A stretch of 64,000 nucleotides of DNA from NCBI RefSeq assembly GCF_000332235.1, contig NZ_CM001775.1, positions 1,109,630 to 1,173,629 on the forward strand, written 5' to 3'. Position numbers and translations under genes: made by a program. This document shows positions 17,350 through 26,533 of this stretch, piece after piece (positions within the stretch are counted from its first letter, which is position 1; the number at the start of each line of letters is the position of its first letter). The notes below the pieces were generated by a model. The model saw nothing but the letters and a program-made list of their open reading frames with translations, was not told where the DNA came from and did not search any database. Source of the DNA: Geminocystis herdmanii PCC 6308 (GTDB lineage Bacteria > Cyanobacteriota > Cyanobacteriia > Cyanobacteriales > Cyanobacteriaceae).

Positions 17350-18836
17350 CTATGATTTTTCGATAATTTTGGGAAGATAAATTATAAAAGTACTGCCTTC
17401 ATTTTCTCTACTTTCTACTGCTATTTTACCATGATGATTAAGCACGATCGATCTTACAATAGATAATCCTAAACCTGAGCCTCCTTTGTCTCGATTTCGA
17501 GCTTTATTTATTCGATAAAAACGGTTAAAAATTAATTTTTGTTCTGTGTTATTAATCCCAATACCAGTATCAATAACTTTAATAATAACTTCTTGTTTAT
17601 CGGTTTCTAAAAATATAATTACTTGACCATTTTTCTGATTATTTTCTATAGCATTTATGGTCAAATTAGTCAATAATCTGTAAATTTGTTCTTCATTTCC
17701 AAAGATAAATATATCATTATTGGTTTTAATTTCTTGACGGAGATTGACGTTATTTTCTAAGGCTAAACAAGATAATTCTTCTACTAAGTCATTAATTAAA
17801 TCTAATAAATTAATTTTTGTTTTTGAGATTTGATAATTATTTTCTAAAACAGAATCGAGACGAGTTAATATTAATAAATCCTTAACTAAATTAATCAATC
17901 TTTCATTTTGACGATGAATAATTTTTAAGGTTTCTTGACTATCTTGTAAAGTTAAATTATTTAAAATCACACTATCAATAGTTGCTTTTATTGCTGACAA
18001 AGGAGTGCGTAATTCATGGGCAACATCGGAGCTAAATTGTTGCATTTCTTGATAAGATTTATATACAGGTTGTATCGCTTTTTCGGCTAAATACCAACTA
18101 GCAATTATCACTAAAATAATTAGTAAAGGTAAGCCTAATAATAACAATAACTTGATATTACCAACATATCGATCGAACTCCTCTAAACTCCTACCTATTT
18201 GTATAGCAGTCAGTTATGAGTTGTGAAAATTATCTTATCATCAAAGGCAAGAGGCAAAAGGCAAAAGGCAAGATTAGTCGTATCTTCGATATTTTTTCTA
18301 ATAATTTATTTCTCACAAATGATTCCTGATTGCTATAAATAACCCCATTCTTGATTATCTTTTGTATGCAAAAGTAAAGTAATTTGACGATAATTAATAT
18401 TTTGATTGTCTTGAATTGTTTTAAATTCTTCAGAGGGATAATTAAGAGATAAATTATCAATTTTTATTCCTGCATTACCTAGTAAGTTACCCGATAAATC
18501 ATAAAATTTGAGATAGTATTTTCCTTGCTGAATAAGTCTTGTTATATATCGATTTTCATGATATTGATTATCACACTTCTCATCTATTAAGCACAAATCT
18601 GATATAATTTCTCTAACGGTTTTTTCTAGTTTATTCGGTTTAATTAATAAAGGTTCAAGGGTGTCATGAAAAGTACCCGCTACCGTTTTTAATTCTTGAT
18701 TAATTGTGATATAATGAGCGTGTTCGATCGCTTCGTAAACCCCTAATGCACCTAAGCTAATAATACCTGAAAAAATACTAGCATACCAACAAGTTAGAGA
18801 TATTTTAGTTTGATTAAATAGTCTATTTTTTGACAC
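17350..18836 (-). pseudogene. copS: Copper-type sensor histidine kinase split by a MITE
   Basis: The N-terminal part (GTG 18836 to 18338) has a membrane helix (ISLTCWYASIFSGIISLGALGVYE) and a periplasmic domain and ends HTKDNQEWGY. The C-terminal part resumes at 18201 with QIGRSLEEFDRYVGN, a second helix, the H-box FSSDVAHELRTPL, and intact N, G1 and G2 boxes (NAIENN, DTGIG, GGSGLGLSIV). Removing the 132-bp element at 18204-18335 and one TA copy restores GYLQIGRS in frame. The kinase is therefore interrupted between its sensor and HAMP/dimerisation regions. Its partner regulator at 19357-20052 is intact. The name rests on context; nickel sensors are close relatives. Confidence 0.85.
18204..18335. 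mobile_element. 132-bp MITE with TA target duplication inside the sensor kinase gene
   Basis: Ends are TAGCAGTCAG (left) and CTGATTGCTA (right), inverted repeats with one mismatch in 10; with the TA duplication they read TATAGCARTCAG. TA dinucleotides at 18202-18203 and 18336-18337 flank it, as for IS630/Tc1-mariner transposons. The core holds a short tandem repeat (units near AGGCAAA, 18243-18272). It has no coding capacity and needs a transposase in trans. Confidence 0.88.
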
Positions 18837-18888
18837 AAGTTAGTAAATTGAATCTAATGAGTAATTTGGCGCAAAGGAAGTAAACTGT

Positions 18889-19131
18889 ATGAAAAACAAA
18901 ATAAAATATACTGATGAGAATTTGGAATTTGGTGAAATTATGGAAGATTTTTTACCTCCACCAGAAAAATTAACTTTAAAGGAAATAAAAGTTCAAATAC
19001 CAGTAGAATTAACAGAAACCAATTTATCTTTTTTAAAAGAAAAAGCCGATAAAAATAATATGTCTTATCAAAATTTAATTGAGTTAATTATCAATGAATA
19101 TATTAAACAAAATGCGGGAAATTTTACATAA
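18889..19131 (+). CDS. Ribbon-helix-helix (BrnA/CopG-like) antitoxin candidate
   Basis: 80 aa. The C-terminal half, KEIKVQIPVELTETNLSFLKEKADKNNMSYQNLIELIINEYIKQ, has the strand-helix-helix form of RHH antitoxins. The ATG is not preceded by a clear ribosome site. Its 3' end overlaps the convergent gene at 19084-19317 by 48 bases. It sits between the regulator and kinase genes on the opposite strand, so it was probably inserted into a former copR-copS operon. Confidence 0.55.
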   Translation: MKNKIKYTDENLEFGEIMEDFLPPPEKLTLKEIKVQIPVELTETNLSFLKEKADKNNMSYQNLIELIINEYIKQNAGNFT

Positions 19132-19317
19132 CTTTTGAGTATTATTATTTTTAACTTGGTGATTTAAAACCAATAATTCGGCAACAATTACTCTAAGTTT
19201 TTGGATTAAAATATCAATATTTTCCGCTTCGGTAACTAATCCTAAAATATCATTACTTGTTGCAATCCAGACTTGAGCTTCATAATCCCAAAAAGCATCT
19301 ATAATATATTTTTCCAT
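19084..19317 (-). CDS. DUF1902-like small protein
   Basis: 77 aa. Residues 1-55 (DAFWDYEAQVWIATSNDILGLVTEAENIDILIQKLRVIVAELLVLNHQ) match the DUF1902 layout, a HicB-like fold often found in toxin-antitoxin settings. The last 20 residues (NTQKLCKISRILFNIFIDN) are unlike the family and lie over the overlap with the convergent gene, so the end may have been extended by loss of the original stop. Function unknown. Confidence 0.6.
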   Translation of the reverse strand: MEKYIIDAFWDYEAQVWIATSNDILGLVTEAENIDILIQKLRVIVAELLVLNHQVKNNNTQKLCKISRILFNIFIDN

Positions 19318-19356
19318 AATATTTTAAACTGCTAATTATTTCTTAGATTTTATCAT

Positions 19357-20052
19357 TTATTTATTCAATTTTAAACGATAACCTAAACCATAAACCGTTT
19401 CAATTAAGTCACCATAACCATATTGACTAAGTTTCTTTCTTAACAGACGAATTTGAGCCGCTACCACATTACTAATAGTATCAGAACCAATTTCCCATAA
19501 TTGATCTAAAAGTTGATCTCTTGTTAAAATTTGTTGAGGATGACGCATAAAAAATTCTAGCAAATGAAACTCTTTATTTGTTAAAGGAATTATTTCATTT
19601 TTTCCTATTTTTAATTCTACTTGAATTGTATTAGTTTGATAGTCTAAAATTAAATTTTTTACTATTAACTGTGATGGTTTAATCTCTTGATTTCTTCTTA
19701 ATAATGCCCTAATTCTCGCAAATAATTCTAACATTTCAAAGGGTTTAATTAAATAGTCATCAGCACCTGCATCTAATCCTTGAATTTTATCCCCCATAGT
19801 ATCTTTTGCCGTTAACATTAATACAGGTAAAGAATTATTTTGTTGCCTAATTATTCTTAATAATTCAATACCTGATAATTCTGGTAATAACCAATCAAAA
19901 ACACCCACATTGTAGCTAATATTTGGATTTTCTAGTAAATATAAGCCTTCTTGTCCTGATGTTATCCAATCTACCACATAATTTTGTCCTAAAAGCGATC
20001 GTTTAATGGCAATACCTAAATCTTCTTCATCTTCTATTAACAATATTCGCAT
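19357..20052 (-). CDS. copR: OmpR-family response regulator, copper type
   Basis: 231 aa. The receiver domain shows the acidic pair at E8/D9, phospho-acceptor D53 in VFDWLLPELSG, the conserved T in MLTAKD and K in IKPFEM. The C-terminal winged helix has PLTNKEFHLLEFFMRHP and NVVAAQIRLLRKKL...ETVYGLGYRL. It probably binds the three TTTCAT-N5-TTTCAT boxes of the copper genes. It is separated from its kinase by the antitoxin-like pair. The region just upstream of its start is the second copy of the infC leader. The copper assignment is inference from neighbours. Confidence 0.82.
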   Translation of the reverse strand: MRILLIEDEEDLGIAIKRSLLGQNYVVDWITSGQEGLYLLENPNISYNVGVFDWLLPELSGIELLRIIRQQNNSLPVLMLTAKDTMGDKIQGLDAGADDYLIKPFEMLELFARIRALLRRNQEIKPSQLIVKNLILDYQTNTIQVELKIGKNEIIPLTNKEFHLLEFFMRHPQQILTRDQLLDQLWEIGSDTISNVVAAQIRLLRKKLSQYGYGDLIETVYGLGYRLKLNK

Positions 20053-20059
20053 AATTTTA

Positions 20060-20153
20060 TCTTAGCAATGACCAATTATAATATTTATTAAATTAACCTC
20101 AAATTTTATTTTATTATTCGATCGTATTGGAGACATCAATCAAAACCTGTGAC
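20060..20153 (+). repeat. infC leader, copy 2 (no infC follows)
   Basis: Matches 9942-10058 from TCTTAGCAATGACCAATTAT through CAAAACCTGTGAC, with a few substitutions and a 23-base deletion that removes the presumed -35. The start codon GTG is retained but the reading frame after it is not IF-3. Confidence 0.9.
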
Positions 20154-20240
20154 TTATTCTTATTTACTTTTTACTGAAGTTCTGAAAAATTCTATAGATT
20201 ATGAATTTTTAAATTAATTAAAATAGCTTACAATTTATAA

Positions 20241-20272
20241 TTCCCCCTTTATAAAGGGGGGTTAGGGGGATC
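20241..20272. repeat. CCCCCTTTATAAAGGGGG palindrome with GGGGGATC tail
   Basis: Perfect 8-bp arms (CCCCCTTT/AAAGGGGG) and the GTTAGGGGGATC end that marks the same family as 28667-28741 and the insert in uvrA (36889-37023). Confidence 0.85.
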
Positions 20273-20392
20273 ATGTAGGTATATTTATTATTACAAATAA
20301 CCTAATACCTCTTTATTTGTTCATAGCAAACTTTTTATCGTTCACTTTTTTCCCATTATTAATTCCTAATTTGTAATTCCTCATTAACTATT

Positions 20393-21634
20393 ATGTCTGA
20401 CTGGAAAGTAATTGAAGGGGGCTTAACCGCTCCTAAAGGCTTTAAATCTTCTGGTATTACCGCAGGGCTTAAACCTTCCAAAGCACCCGATTTAGCCCTT
20501 ATTTATTCGGAAACCGATGCGATCGCAGCAGGGGTATTCACTACGTCTGAGGTTCGTGCCGCCTGTGTCGATTATTGTCGTCAAAAATTGCAAACAAAAT
20601 CTAGTGCTAGAGCCATTATTTGTAATGCTGGTCAAGCTAATGCCGCTACAGGGGAGCTAGGTTTACAGGATGCCCTAGATACAGCGGAGGCTTTGGCTAA
20701 AGAGTTAAACATTGACGCTGATTCTATTCTTTTAGCCTCTACGGGGGTGATTGGGCAGAGAATCAAAATGGATATATTAAAAAATGCAATCCCTCAATTA
20801 GTGGCGGAATTATCAGAAAATGGGGGAGAAGCCACCGCAAAAGCCATTATTACTACAGATTTAGTCACTAAATCGATCGCACTGGAAACGATTATAGACG
20901 ATCGACCCGTGCGCATTGGTGGTATTTCTAAGGGTTCAGGTATGATTCACCCCAATATGGCGACGATGTTGGGCTTTATTACCTGTGATGCGGCAGTTTC
21001 TACTCAGCTGTGGCAACAGATGTTAAAACGTGCCTGTGATAAGAGTTTTAATCAAATTACCGTTGACGGTGATACCAGTACTAATGATAGTTTAATCGCC
21101 CTTGCCAATGGACAATCTCGCACTCCTGCCATTACTAGCCTTGATGAAAATGGTCAAAAATTAGAGGCAATGTTAACGGAAGTTTGTCAACATTTAGCTA
21201 AAGCCATCGCTCGTGATGGTGAAGGTGCAACCTGTTTGGTAGAAGTTGAAGTTACAGGAGCAACGGATGAAGCCTCTGCCCGTCAAATTGCTAAAACCAT
21301 TGTGGGTTCATCTTTAGTGAAATCTGCTATCTTCGGGCGTGATCCGAATTGGGGGCGTATTGCCGCCGCCGCAGGTAGAGCAGGAGTACAATTTAATCAA
21401 GATGATTTAATGATCAAGTTGGGAGATTTCTTGTTAATGGAAAGAGGGCAACCCTTGCCGTTCGATCGAGTCGCCGCCAGTAACTACCTTAAACAAGCCG
21501 CCGCAGGAGAATACTTAAAAAGTGATACTGTAGCTATTTCTGTATCCGTTGGTAACGGTTCAGGTTCAGGTAAAGCATGGGGTTGCGATCTCAGTTACGA
21601 TTATGTCAAAATCAACGCTGAATACACCACTTAA
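20393..21634 (+). CDS. argJ: Bifunctional ornithine acetyltransferase / N-acetylglutamate synthase
   Basis: Transfers the acetyl group from N-acetylornithine to glutamate and so recycles it in arginine synthesis. The self-cleavage site is between A190 and T191 in HPNMATMLGF; Thr191 becomes the nucleophile of the beta chain. Other family blocks are SKGSGM, FNQITVDGDTSTND, and the end NAEYTT. 413 aa, normal length. Monocistronic, preceded by about 240 bases that contain the infC-leader copy and a palindrome. Confidence 0.95.
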   Translation: MSDWKVIEGGLTAPKGFKSSGITAGLKPSKAPDLALIYSETDAIAAGVFTTSEVRAACVDYCRQKLQTKSSARAIICNAGQANAATGELGLQDALDTAEALAKELNIDADSILLASTGVIGQRIKMDILKNAIPQLVAELSENGGEATAKAIITTDLVTKSIALETIIDDRPVRIGGISKGSGMIHPNMATMLGFITCDAAVSTQLWQQMLKRACDKSFNQITVDGDTSTNDSLIALANGQSRTPAITSLDENGQKLEAMLTEVCQHLAKAIARDGEGATCLVEVEVTGATDEASARQIAKTIVGSSLVKSAIFGRDPNWGRIAAAAGRAGVQFNQDDLMIKLGDFLLMERGQPLPFDRVAASNYLKQAAAGEYLKSDTVAISVSVGNGSGSGKAWGCDLSYDYVKINAEYTT

Positions 21635-21660
21635 AGAATCACCTCAGTGAACCATAAGAA

Positions 21661-21748
21661 AAGTTGAAAACAATTCTTCCTACTATCTCCTCTATCCTGT
21701 CTCCTATCTCCTGATTTCATCGAAAATTTTATGATTCACTCAGGTTAT
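21661..21748. repeat. Dispersed repeat family B, copy at 21.7 kb
   Basis: Conserved flanks CAATTCTTNCTACTATCTCCT and AAAATTTTATG...ACTCAGGTTA surround a core of CTATCTCCT-like units. The same design occurs at 38739-38828, with degenerate copies at 26448-26520 and inside 26872-27184. Confidence 0.7.
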
Positions 21749-21778
21749 AATAAATGTACTATAAAATCAGAGAAAAAT

Positions 21779-22507
21779 ATGATAGCTCTTACCTCAAATC
21801 CTCCGATTTATATTCCCACCCAAGACGATTTACCCTACGATGACAACGAAAATATGGAAACTTCACGCCATAAACATCAAATGGACTTACTGCTAGAAAC
21901 TATTTACCCTTGGCTAGAAAAACGTCAAAATGGTTATGCTGGGGGTAATATGTTTGTTTATTTTAGCCTGTCTCAAGTAAAAAATCAAGATTACAAAGGA
22001 CCTGATTTTTTCTGTGTTTTAGACGTAGATCAAAAAGAACGTAAAAGTTGGGTGGTGTGGGAAGAAGGAAAAGCCCCTGATTTAGTCATCGAATTACTAT
22101 CCGACAGCACCGCTTCCCATGATAAAAATGAAAAAAAAATCATTTATCAAAATAAAATGCGTGTACCAGAATACTTTTGGTATGATCCCTTTAACTCTGA
22201 TGATTGGGCTGGTTTTTCTCTCCTCAATGGAGTCTATCAACCATTAAAACTTGATGACGACAACCGCTATATTAGTAAACAACTACAACTAGCCTTAGTG
22301 CGTTGGCAAGGGGTTTATCGTGGCATTGATGCTACTTGGTTGCGTTGGCAAACTTTAGAAGGAGAGTTATTACCTACGGATAAAGAAGTTAGTGATATGG
22401 AAAAACAAAAGGCTGAAGTTGAAAAGCAAAGGGCTGATAATGCTCTGTTGGAAATCGCTAGATTAAAAGAATTATTAAAAAATTCTGGCATAGAAATTGA
22501 AAATTAA
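21779..22507 (+). CDS. Uma2-family (DUF820) nuclease-like protein
   Basis: 242 aa from ATG 21779 (AGAGAAA upstream); an ATG 16 codons earlier lies in a repeat. The core YKGPDFFCVLDV...VVWEEGKAPDLVIELLS...KKIIYQNKMRVPEYFWYDP follows the Uma2 PD-(D/E)xK pattern that is greatly expanded in cyanobacteria. The C-terminal 35 residues are a charged coiled coil (EVEKQRADNALLEIARLKELLK). Physiological role unknown. Confidence 0.82.
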   Translation: MIALTSNPPIYIPTQDDLPYDDNENMETSRHKHQMDLLLETIYPWLEKRQNGYAGGNMFVYFSLSQVKNQDYKGPDFFCVLDVDQKERKSWVVWEEGKAPDLVIELLSDSTASHDKNEKKIIYQNKMRVPEYFWYDPFNSDDWAGFSLLNGVYQPLKLDDDNRYISKQLQLALVRWQGVYRGIDATWLRWQTLEGELLPTDKEVSDMEKQKAEVEKQRADNALLEIARLKELLKNSGIEIEN

Positions 22508-22544
22508 AAATGTGATTTAATCCTTCATTTTTCATTGCTAACAG

Positions 22545-23762
22545 CTACTTTAAGGGAATCGTAAAACTAAAGGTTGAACCTTTTCCGACTTCGGACGCAA
22601 CCCAAATTTTACCTCCATTTTTTTCGATAAATTCTTGACATAATAATAATCCTAATCCTGTACCTGTTTCGCCATCAGTACCCTCTTTACTACAACAAGA
22701 TTCAATTTTAAATAGTTTTTCTATCTGTTGCGGTGTCATGCCGATTCCCGTATCAATAACGTCAACTTGAGCAAAGTCTTTATATTTACGGATTTTGATC
22801 TCAATTTGCCCCCCTTGAGGTGTAAACTTAATGGCGTTAGAAATCAAATTTTGCATAGTTGAAAATAACATATTCTGATCGCTATAAACTTCAGGACAAC
22901 AATCGGTATCTAATTTTAATTCGATCGATTTTTGTTTAGCTGTATCAATTAAAATTCCGAAAATATTTTTACTTAAATGACAAACATCAATCGCTATGGG
23001 TTTACACTTCATTTTACCCGTTTCTAGCATTGACCATTGTAAAAGATTTTTCAGCAATTTCAAATTTTGCTCTCCCGAAATATAAATATCAGAGGCTAAT
23101 TCTTCTATTTGTTCTACAGAAAGACTGTTAACATTATCTTTGAGAATTTCTGTAAAACCTAAAAGGGTGTTAAAAGGTGCTTTTAAATCATGGGCAATAA
23201 TTGAGAAAAATTTATCCTTACTAGCGTTTAACTCTTTTAATTCTTGGGAATATTTCTGCAATTTTTTAAAGGCTATTCTTAATTCTAATTGACTAATAAT
23301 TTGTTTCGCTAAAATTCTTAAAGCGTTTAATTGTTGAGGAGTTAATTTTCTCGGTTGAGTATCAATGGCACAAAGAGTGCCTAAAGCATAGCCATCTGGA
23401 GTGACTAAGGGCGCACCTGCATAAAAACGGATGTGGGGAGGATTAGCAGTTACAAGAGGATTATCAAAAAATCGATCGTCTTTGGAAGCATCTTCCACTA
23501 ATAAAATATCATCTTCGAGAATAGCATGGGCGCAAAAAGCTAAATCTCTAGGGGTTTCTCTAGGGGAAATGCCGATTTGAGATTTAAACCATTGTCGGTG
23601 ACTATCGATTAAACTAATAAGAGCGATGGGTGTACCACAAATTGATGAGGCTAGTTGAGTAATTTCATCGTAGGCTTGTTCAAATTCCGTATCCAAAATA
23701 TCATATCTCATCAACGCTTCAATTCGCTCTTTTTCGTTTTCAGGCAATGGGGCGACTTTCAT
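22545..23762 (-). CDS. GAF-domain sensor histidine kinase
   Basis: 405 aa, cytosolic (no membrane helix). A GAF domain spans about residues 27-160 and includes FCAHAIL and [24 protein letters not shown] short coiled coil leads to the HisKA domain with H191 in [19 protein letters not shown]. The ATPase domain has [20 protein letters not shown] and GTGLGL. The cognate regulator is not adjacent. The GAF lacks an obvious bilin-binding Cys motif, so it is probably not a phytochrome. Confidence 0.9.
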   Translation of the reverse strand: MKVAPLPENEKERIEALMRYDILDTEFEQAYDEITQLASSICGTPIALISLIDSHRQWFKSQIGISPRETPRDLAFCAHAILEDDILLVEDASKDDRFFDNPLVTANPPHIRFYAGAPLVTPDGYALGTLCAIDTQPRKLTPQQLNALRILAKQIISQLELRIAFKKLQKYSQELKELNASKDKFFSIIAHDLKAPFNTLLGFTEILKDNVNSLSVEQIEELASDIYISGEQNLKLLKNLLQWSMLETGKMKCKPIAIDVCHLSKNIFGILIDTAKQKSIELKLDTDCCPEVYSDQNMLFSTMQNLISNAIKFTPQGGQIEIKIRKYKDFAQVDVIDTGIGMTPQQIEKLFKIESCCSKEGTDGETGTGLGLLLCQEFIEKNGGKIWVASEVGKGSTFSFTIPLK

Positions 23763-23821
23763 TGATAATTTAATCCTTTATTATTTACAACCTAATTAAG
23801 TCTTTTACTTATTATACAAGA

Positions 23822-23846
23822 GAATAAGGGTTAAAACCCTTACTAA
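23822..23846. repeat. AAGGGTTAAAACCCTT palindrome
   Basis: Perfect palindrome GGGTTAAAACCC followed by TTACTA, identical to one half of the element at 32456-32532. Confidence 0.7.
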
Positions 23847-23854
23847 AAAAGAAC

Positions 23855-24145
23855 TTAATTATTGTCTTCCATGAGTTTCTCTATTTCTTCTGGGGACATT
23901 TTTTCTAATTGTTTGGCAAAAAAAGCGTCATCATAATCTTTAACTTGTTTGTGATAAGTCATATTGTTAGTAAAAACTCGAAATAAATAGGTTAATACCC
24001 AACCCATTAAGCCTAAGACTAATAATCCTTGACTCCAAATACCTGCTTGAGTAGCATCAAATCCGATCGATTGAAAGACATAATAAATAACACCGCCAAG
24101 GAAAAATATTCCCAAGGCGATTAAAATAGCATCAATTCTTCTCAT
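23855..24145 (-). CDS. DUF3007 family membrane protein
   Basis: 96 aa with two membrane helices (ILIALGIFFLGGVIYYVFQ and GLLVLGLMGWVLTYLFRVF) and a charged C-terminus ending KMSPEEIEKLMEDNN. This matches the DUF3007 family of cyanobacteria and plastids. It lies downstream of ndhL on the same strand with a 53-base gap, a pairing that suggests shared transcription. Function is not established. Confidence 0.85.
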   Translation of the reverse strand: MRRIDAILIALGIFFLGGVIYYVFQSIGFDATQAGIWSQGLLVLGLMGWVLTYLFRVFTNNMTYHKQVKDYDDAFFAKQLEKMSPEEIEKLMEDNN

Positions 24146-24198
24146 ATAACTTCTATTTACCTAAAAAAATTCTTTTATCTGCTTGTCTTCCTTTTTTG

Positions 24199-24450
24199 TT
24201 AACTAATTTGACGACGACGAGGGCGAAAATTAAGAAAAGGGCTTAATAGTAACATTCCGGGAAAGGAAAAGAAAACCATAAAATACATAAATCCCCGTTC
24301 AAATGAACTAGCTACATACCATCTCTGATTCAAATAAAAATATACTCCAGCAGGAAGTATCAATAAATACAAGCCACTGAGACTTAAATATAAAATCCCC
24401 GTGATGATGGTTTCTAAGTCGATATTTTCTATGTTTAATAAGTTTTCCAT
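24199..24450 (-). CDS. ndhL: NDH-1 subunit NdhL
   Basis: Small membrane subunit of the photosynthetic NDH-1 complex (formerly IctA, needed for inorganic carbon uptake). 83 aa from ATG 24450; a GTG six codons upstream is possible. Two hydrophobic helices ([23 protein letters not shown] and [23 protein letters not shown]) flank the family signature [15 protein letters not shown], ending FRPRRRQ. It starts about 20 bases after the phosphatase gene, probably as one transcript with it and the DUF3007 gene. Confidence 0.92.
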   Translation of the reverse strand: MENLLNIENIDLETIITGILYLSLSGLYLLILPAGVYFYLNQRWYVASSFERGFMYFMVFFSFPGMLLLSPFLNFRPRRRQIS

Positions 24451-24471
24451 AATGGCAAAGGTGATCACAAC

Positions 24472-26337
24472 TTAATTCTTTATCTCTAGGTTACTATAAA
24501 TCAGGTCTTGGTTTAGAGATTTATTTTGAGATGGTTTATTTTGTTGCCAAACTACTAATCCTATTACGAGAATTATTGAGCTTATGATGATGATTAATGT
24601 GGATTTTGATAGGGGTAAATCGATGGAATTTAATGGTTGTTTTGTCTTGGTTTTATCTAAGGTTAATTTTCCTTGGGGTTTAGGTAAATCTGAGATAATT
24701 TCCTGTAGATATGCCCATGTTAGTTTCCCTTCGTAATCTTCTGGTGTTTTTGATTCGATCGAACACTGTAAAAGTGCGATCGTAATGTTGTCATGACCAT
24801 TTTTTTGTAAGCCCATTTTCAATATTTTTTGGGCGCTTTCTTCTACATCAACTTCTTTATTAATAATTGGTAATACTTCAGATTTCCAATACTGTTCTAC
24901 CCTTTCAAAATCTGACAGACCATCAGAACACAATAAAAATATACTATCTTCATCTAAGACAAATCGCCGTATATGTACTTTTAATTTTCGGGAGGATTCC
25001 ATGCCTAATGCTTGTAATAATGCTCCTGTTTGGGGATTATTAATAAGTTGTCGATAAAATCCGTAGCCTAAGCGCACTTCCCTTGTGGCTAAATCATCAT
25101 CGACAGTGACTTGATGACAACTATCTTGAGTAATCCAATAAATGCGAGAATCCCCTACATAGGCAAAATATGCTTCATGGGCGATCGCCATTGCCATTAC
25201 TACAGTAGTACCCATGCGTTCTCGATCTTTGCGTCTTTCTTTATTATTAATATTAGTAATCGTATCATTAGCTTTAGAAATAGCTTTGAGAATTTTTTTA
25301 GAGTCAATTAAAGGAGTCCAATGTTTATTATTTAAGGTTTCTTTAAGAGTTTTTTTATAATCTTGTTCTAACTCTTTTTGCATAATTTCGATAGCTAAAT
25401 GAGAAGCTATTTCTCCTTTTTCTTGTCCCCCTAAACCATCACAAACGATGGTTAAAGTATCAATACCTGAGTTAGTTTCTTTGAGAGAATTAATGGAAGG
25501 ATAGCAAGAATCTTCGTTATTTTTTCTCTTTTTACCCGCATCAGTGACGGTAATTAACTTAAATTTTCTTTGATAATAATTATTGCCTAAAATATATAAA
25601 ATTTGGTCTAAAATCTCTAAAAGTTTCGTAGGTTCTTCTAATAAATTTTCTTGTAAAGATAAGATAATTTTTCCCATTACTTCTTGAATTAAAGGATTAA
25701 ATTTAGTTATCCAATGTTCCCATAAATTACCTAAATCTTTGAAGCTAGGACTTGATTCATTATCCCTGATTAATTCTTGTAATTTAATAATTCCGCCCCC
25801 GACTCGAATGTTATTAGGATGAAATAAACTAGATAATACTTTTTGTTTGGCTAAGGGTGTCCAGAGTAAAATTATTTGCCATAACCAACTTACTTGTCTT
25901 AAAGAAGATGCTTCAAATAAACTAAGCTCGATCGAGGGATATAATTCAGGATGGATTAAATGTCCTTTTTCATCGAGGGGGATGCTTTCATATTCTAGTA
26001 ACCACTGTTGAAAACTATCATCAAGAAATCCGTATATTTGAGGTACATGGAGACGATGAGAAAATAATTTTAAATAGGGTATGATATTTTCGGGTACACT
26101 ATCAGAAAAAAGAGGCGGTAAATTGGGTTTTGTATCGATGACAATATGAGATTCCCACAGCAAAAATCGATCGTTGATTAACTCTCCCACCTCATAATCT
26201 TTCTCTGAATTTCCCCCAATTCTTAAATAGCGTTTAACAATAGGAGTTTGACATTTACTACAAAAAGTATCATCTAAAAGATTTGTGGTTTGGCATTTTT
26301 TATTAACACATTGGATTTTTGCGATCGAATTACTCAT
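24472..26337 (-). CDS. PP2C-type serine/threonine phosphatase with zinc-ribbon N-terminus
   Basis: 621 aa. A four-Cys zinc ribbon (C-x4-C...C-x2-C) lies within residues 9-33, then a region of about 220 aa resembling a degenerate kinase-like fold. The PP2C domain follows from about residue 265: TDAGKKRKNNEDS, CDGLGGQEKGEIAS, YVGDSRIYW, LCSDGLSD, and GHDNITIALL, all metal-binding Asp residues present. One membrane helix is near the C-terminus (STLIIIISSIILVIGLVVW). The start was set at ATG 26337 by family N-terminus; an ATG six codons earlier is possible. Confidence 0.85.
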   Translation of the reverse strand: MSNSIAKIQCVNKKCQTTNLLDDTFCSKCQTPIVKRYLRIGGNSEKDYEVGELINDRFLLWESHIVIDTKPNLPPLFSDSVPENIIPYLKLFSHRLHVPQIYGFLDDSFQQWLLEYESIPLDEKGHLIHPELYPSIELSLFEASSLRQVSWLWQIILLWTPLAKQKVLSSLFHPNNIRVGGGIIKLQELIRDNESSPSFKDLGNLWEHWITKFNPLIQEVMGKIILSLQENLLEEPTKLLEILDQILYILGNNYYQRKFKLITVTDAGKKRKNNEDSCYPSINSLKETNSGIDTLTIVCDGLGGQEKGEIASHLAIEIMQKELEQDYKKTLKETLNNKHWTPLIDSKKILKAISKANDTITNINNKERRKDRERMGTTVVMAMAIAHEAYFAYVGDSRIYWITQDSCHQVTVDDDLATREVRLGYGFYRQLINNPQTGALLQALGMESSRKLKVHIRRFVLDEDSIFLLCSDGLSDFERVEQYWKSEVLPIINKEVDVEESAQKILKMGLQKNGHDNITIALLQCSIESKTPEDYEGKLTWAYLQEIISDLPKPQGKLTLDKTKTKQPLNSIDLPLSKSTLIIIISSIILVIGLVVWQQNKPSQNKSLNQDLIYSNLEIKN

Positions 26338-26361
26338 AATAAGAAGCCGCCTCATAGTCTT

Positions 26362-26433
26362 CTGATGAGGGAAGGTATTAGGTATTAGGTGTTAGGTGTT
26401 AGGTTAAAGAACCGAAAATCAAGGCTTTTCTAG
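26362..26433. repeat. Dispersed repeat family A, copy A5 (partial)
   Basis: GATGAGGGAAGG, then GTATTAGGTATTAGGTGTTAGG tandem units, then AAAATCAAGGCTTTTCTAG. It matches the end and core design of the copies at 39282, 39839 and 50519. Confidence 0.6.
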
Positions 26434-26447
26434 TATAATTAATTTTA

Positions 26448-26520
26448 CTAATGTTTAAAGCTATTTTTTCCCATGTTTGATTCTATCTTCTAACTAATAA
26501 TTTTATATCGAAGTGAGGTT
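26448..26520. repeat. Dispersed repeat family B, degenerate copy
   Basis: CTAATGTTTAAAGC at one end and AATTTTATATCGAAGTGAGGTTA at the other, as in the copy at 38739-38828, but with little tandem core. Confidence 0.6.
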
Positions 26521-26533
26521 ATTATTTCATTTT

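Noticed and set aside
20241-20272. CCCCCTTTATAAAGGGGG as a transcription terminator
   Set aside because: It has no T run on either side and belongs to a dispersed palindrome family also found inside uvrA.
20154-20392. Remnant of a second infC after leader copy 2
   Set aside because: Translation of the following bases gives no IF-3-like residues in any frame.
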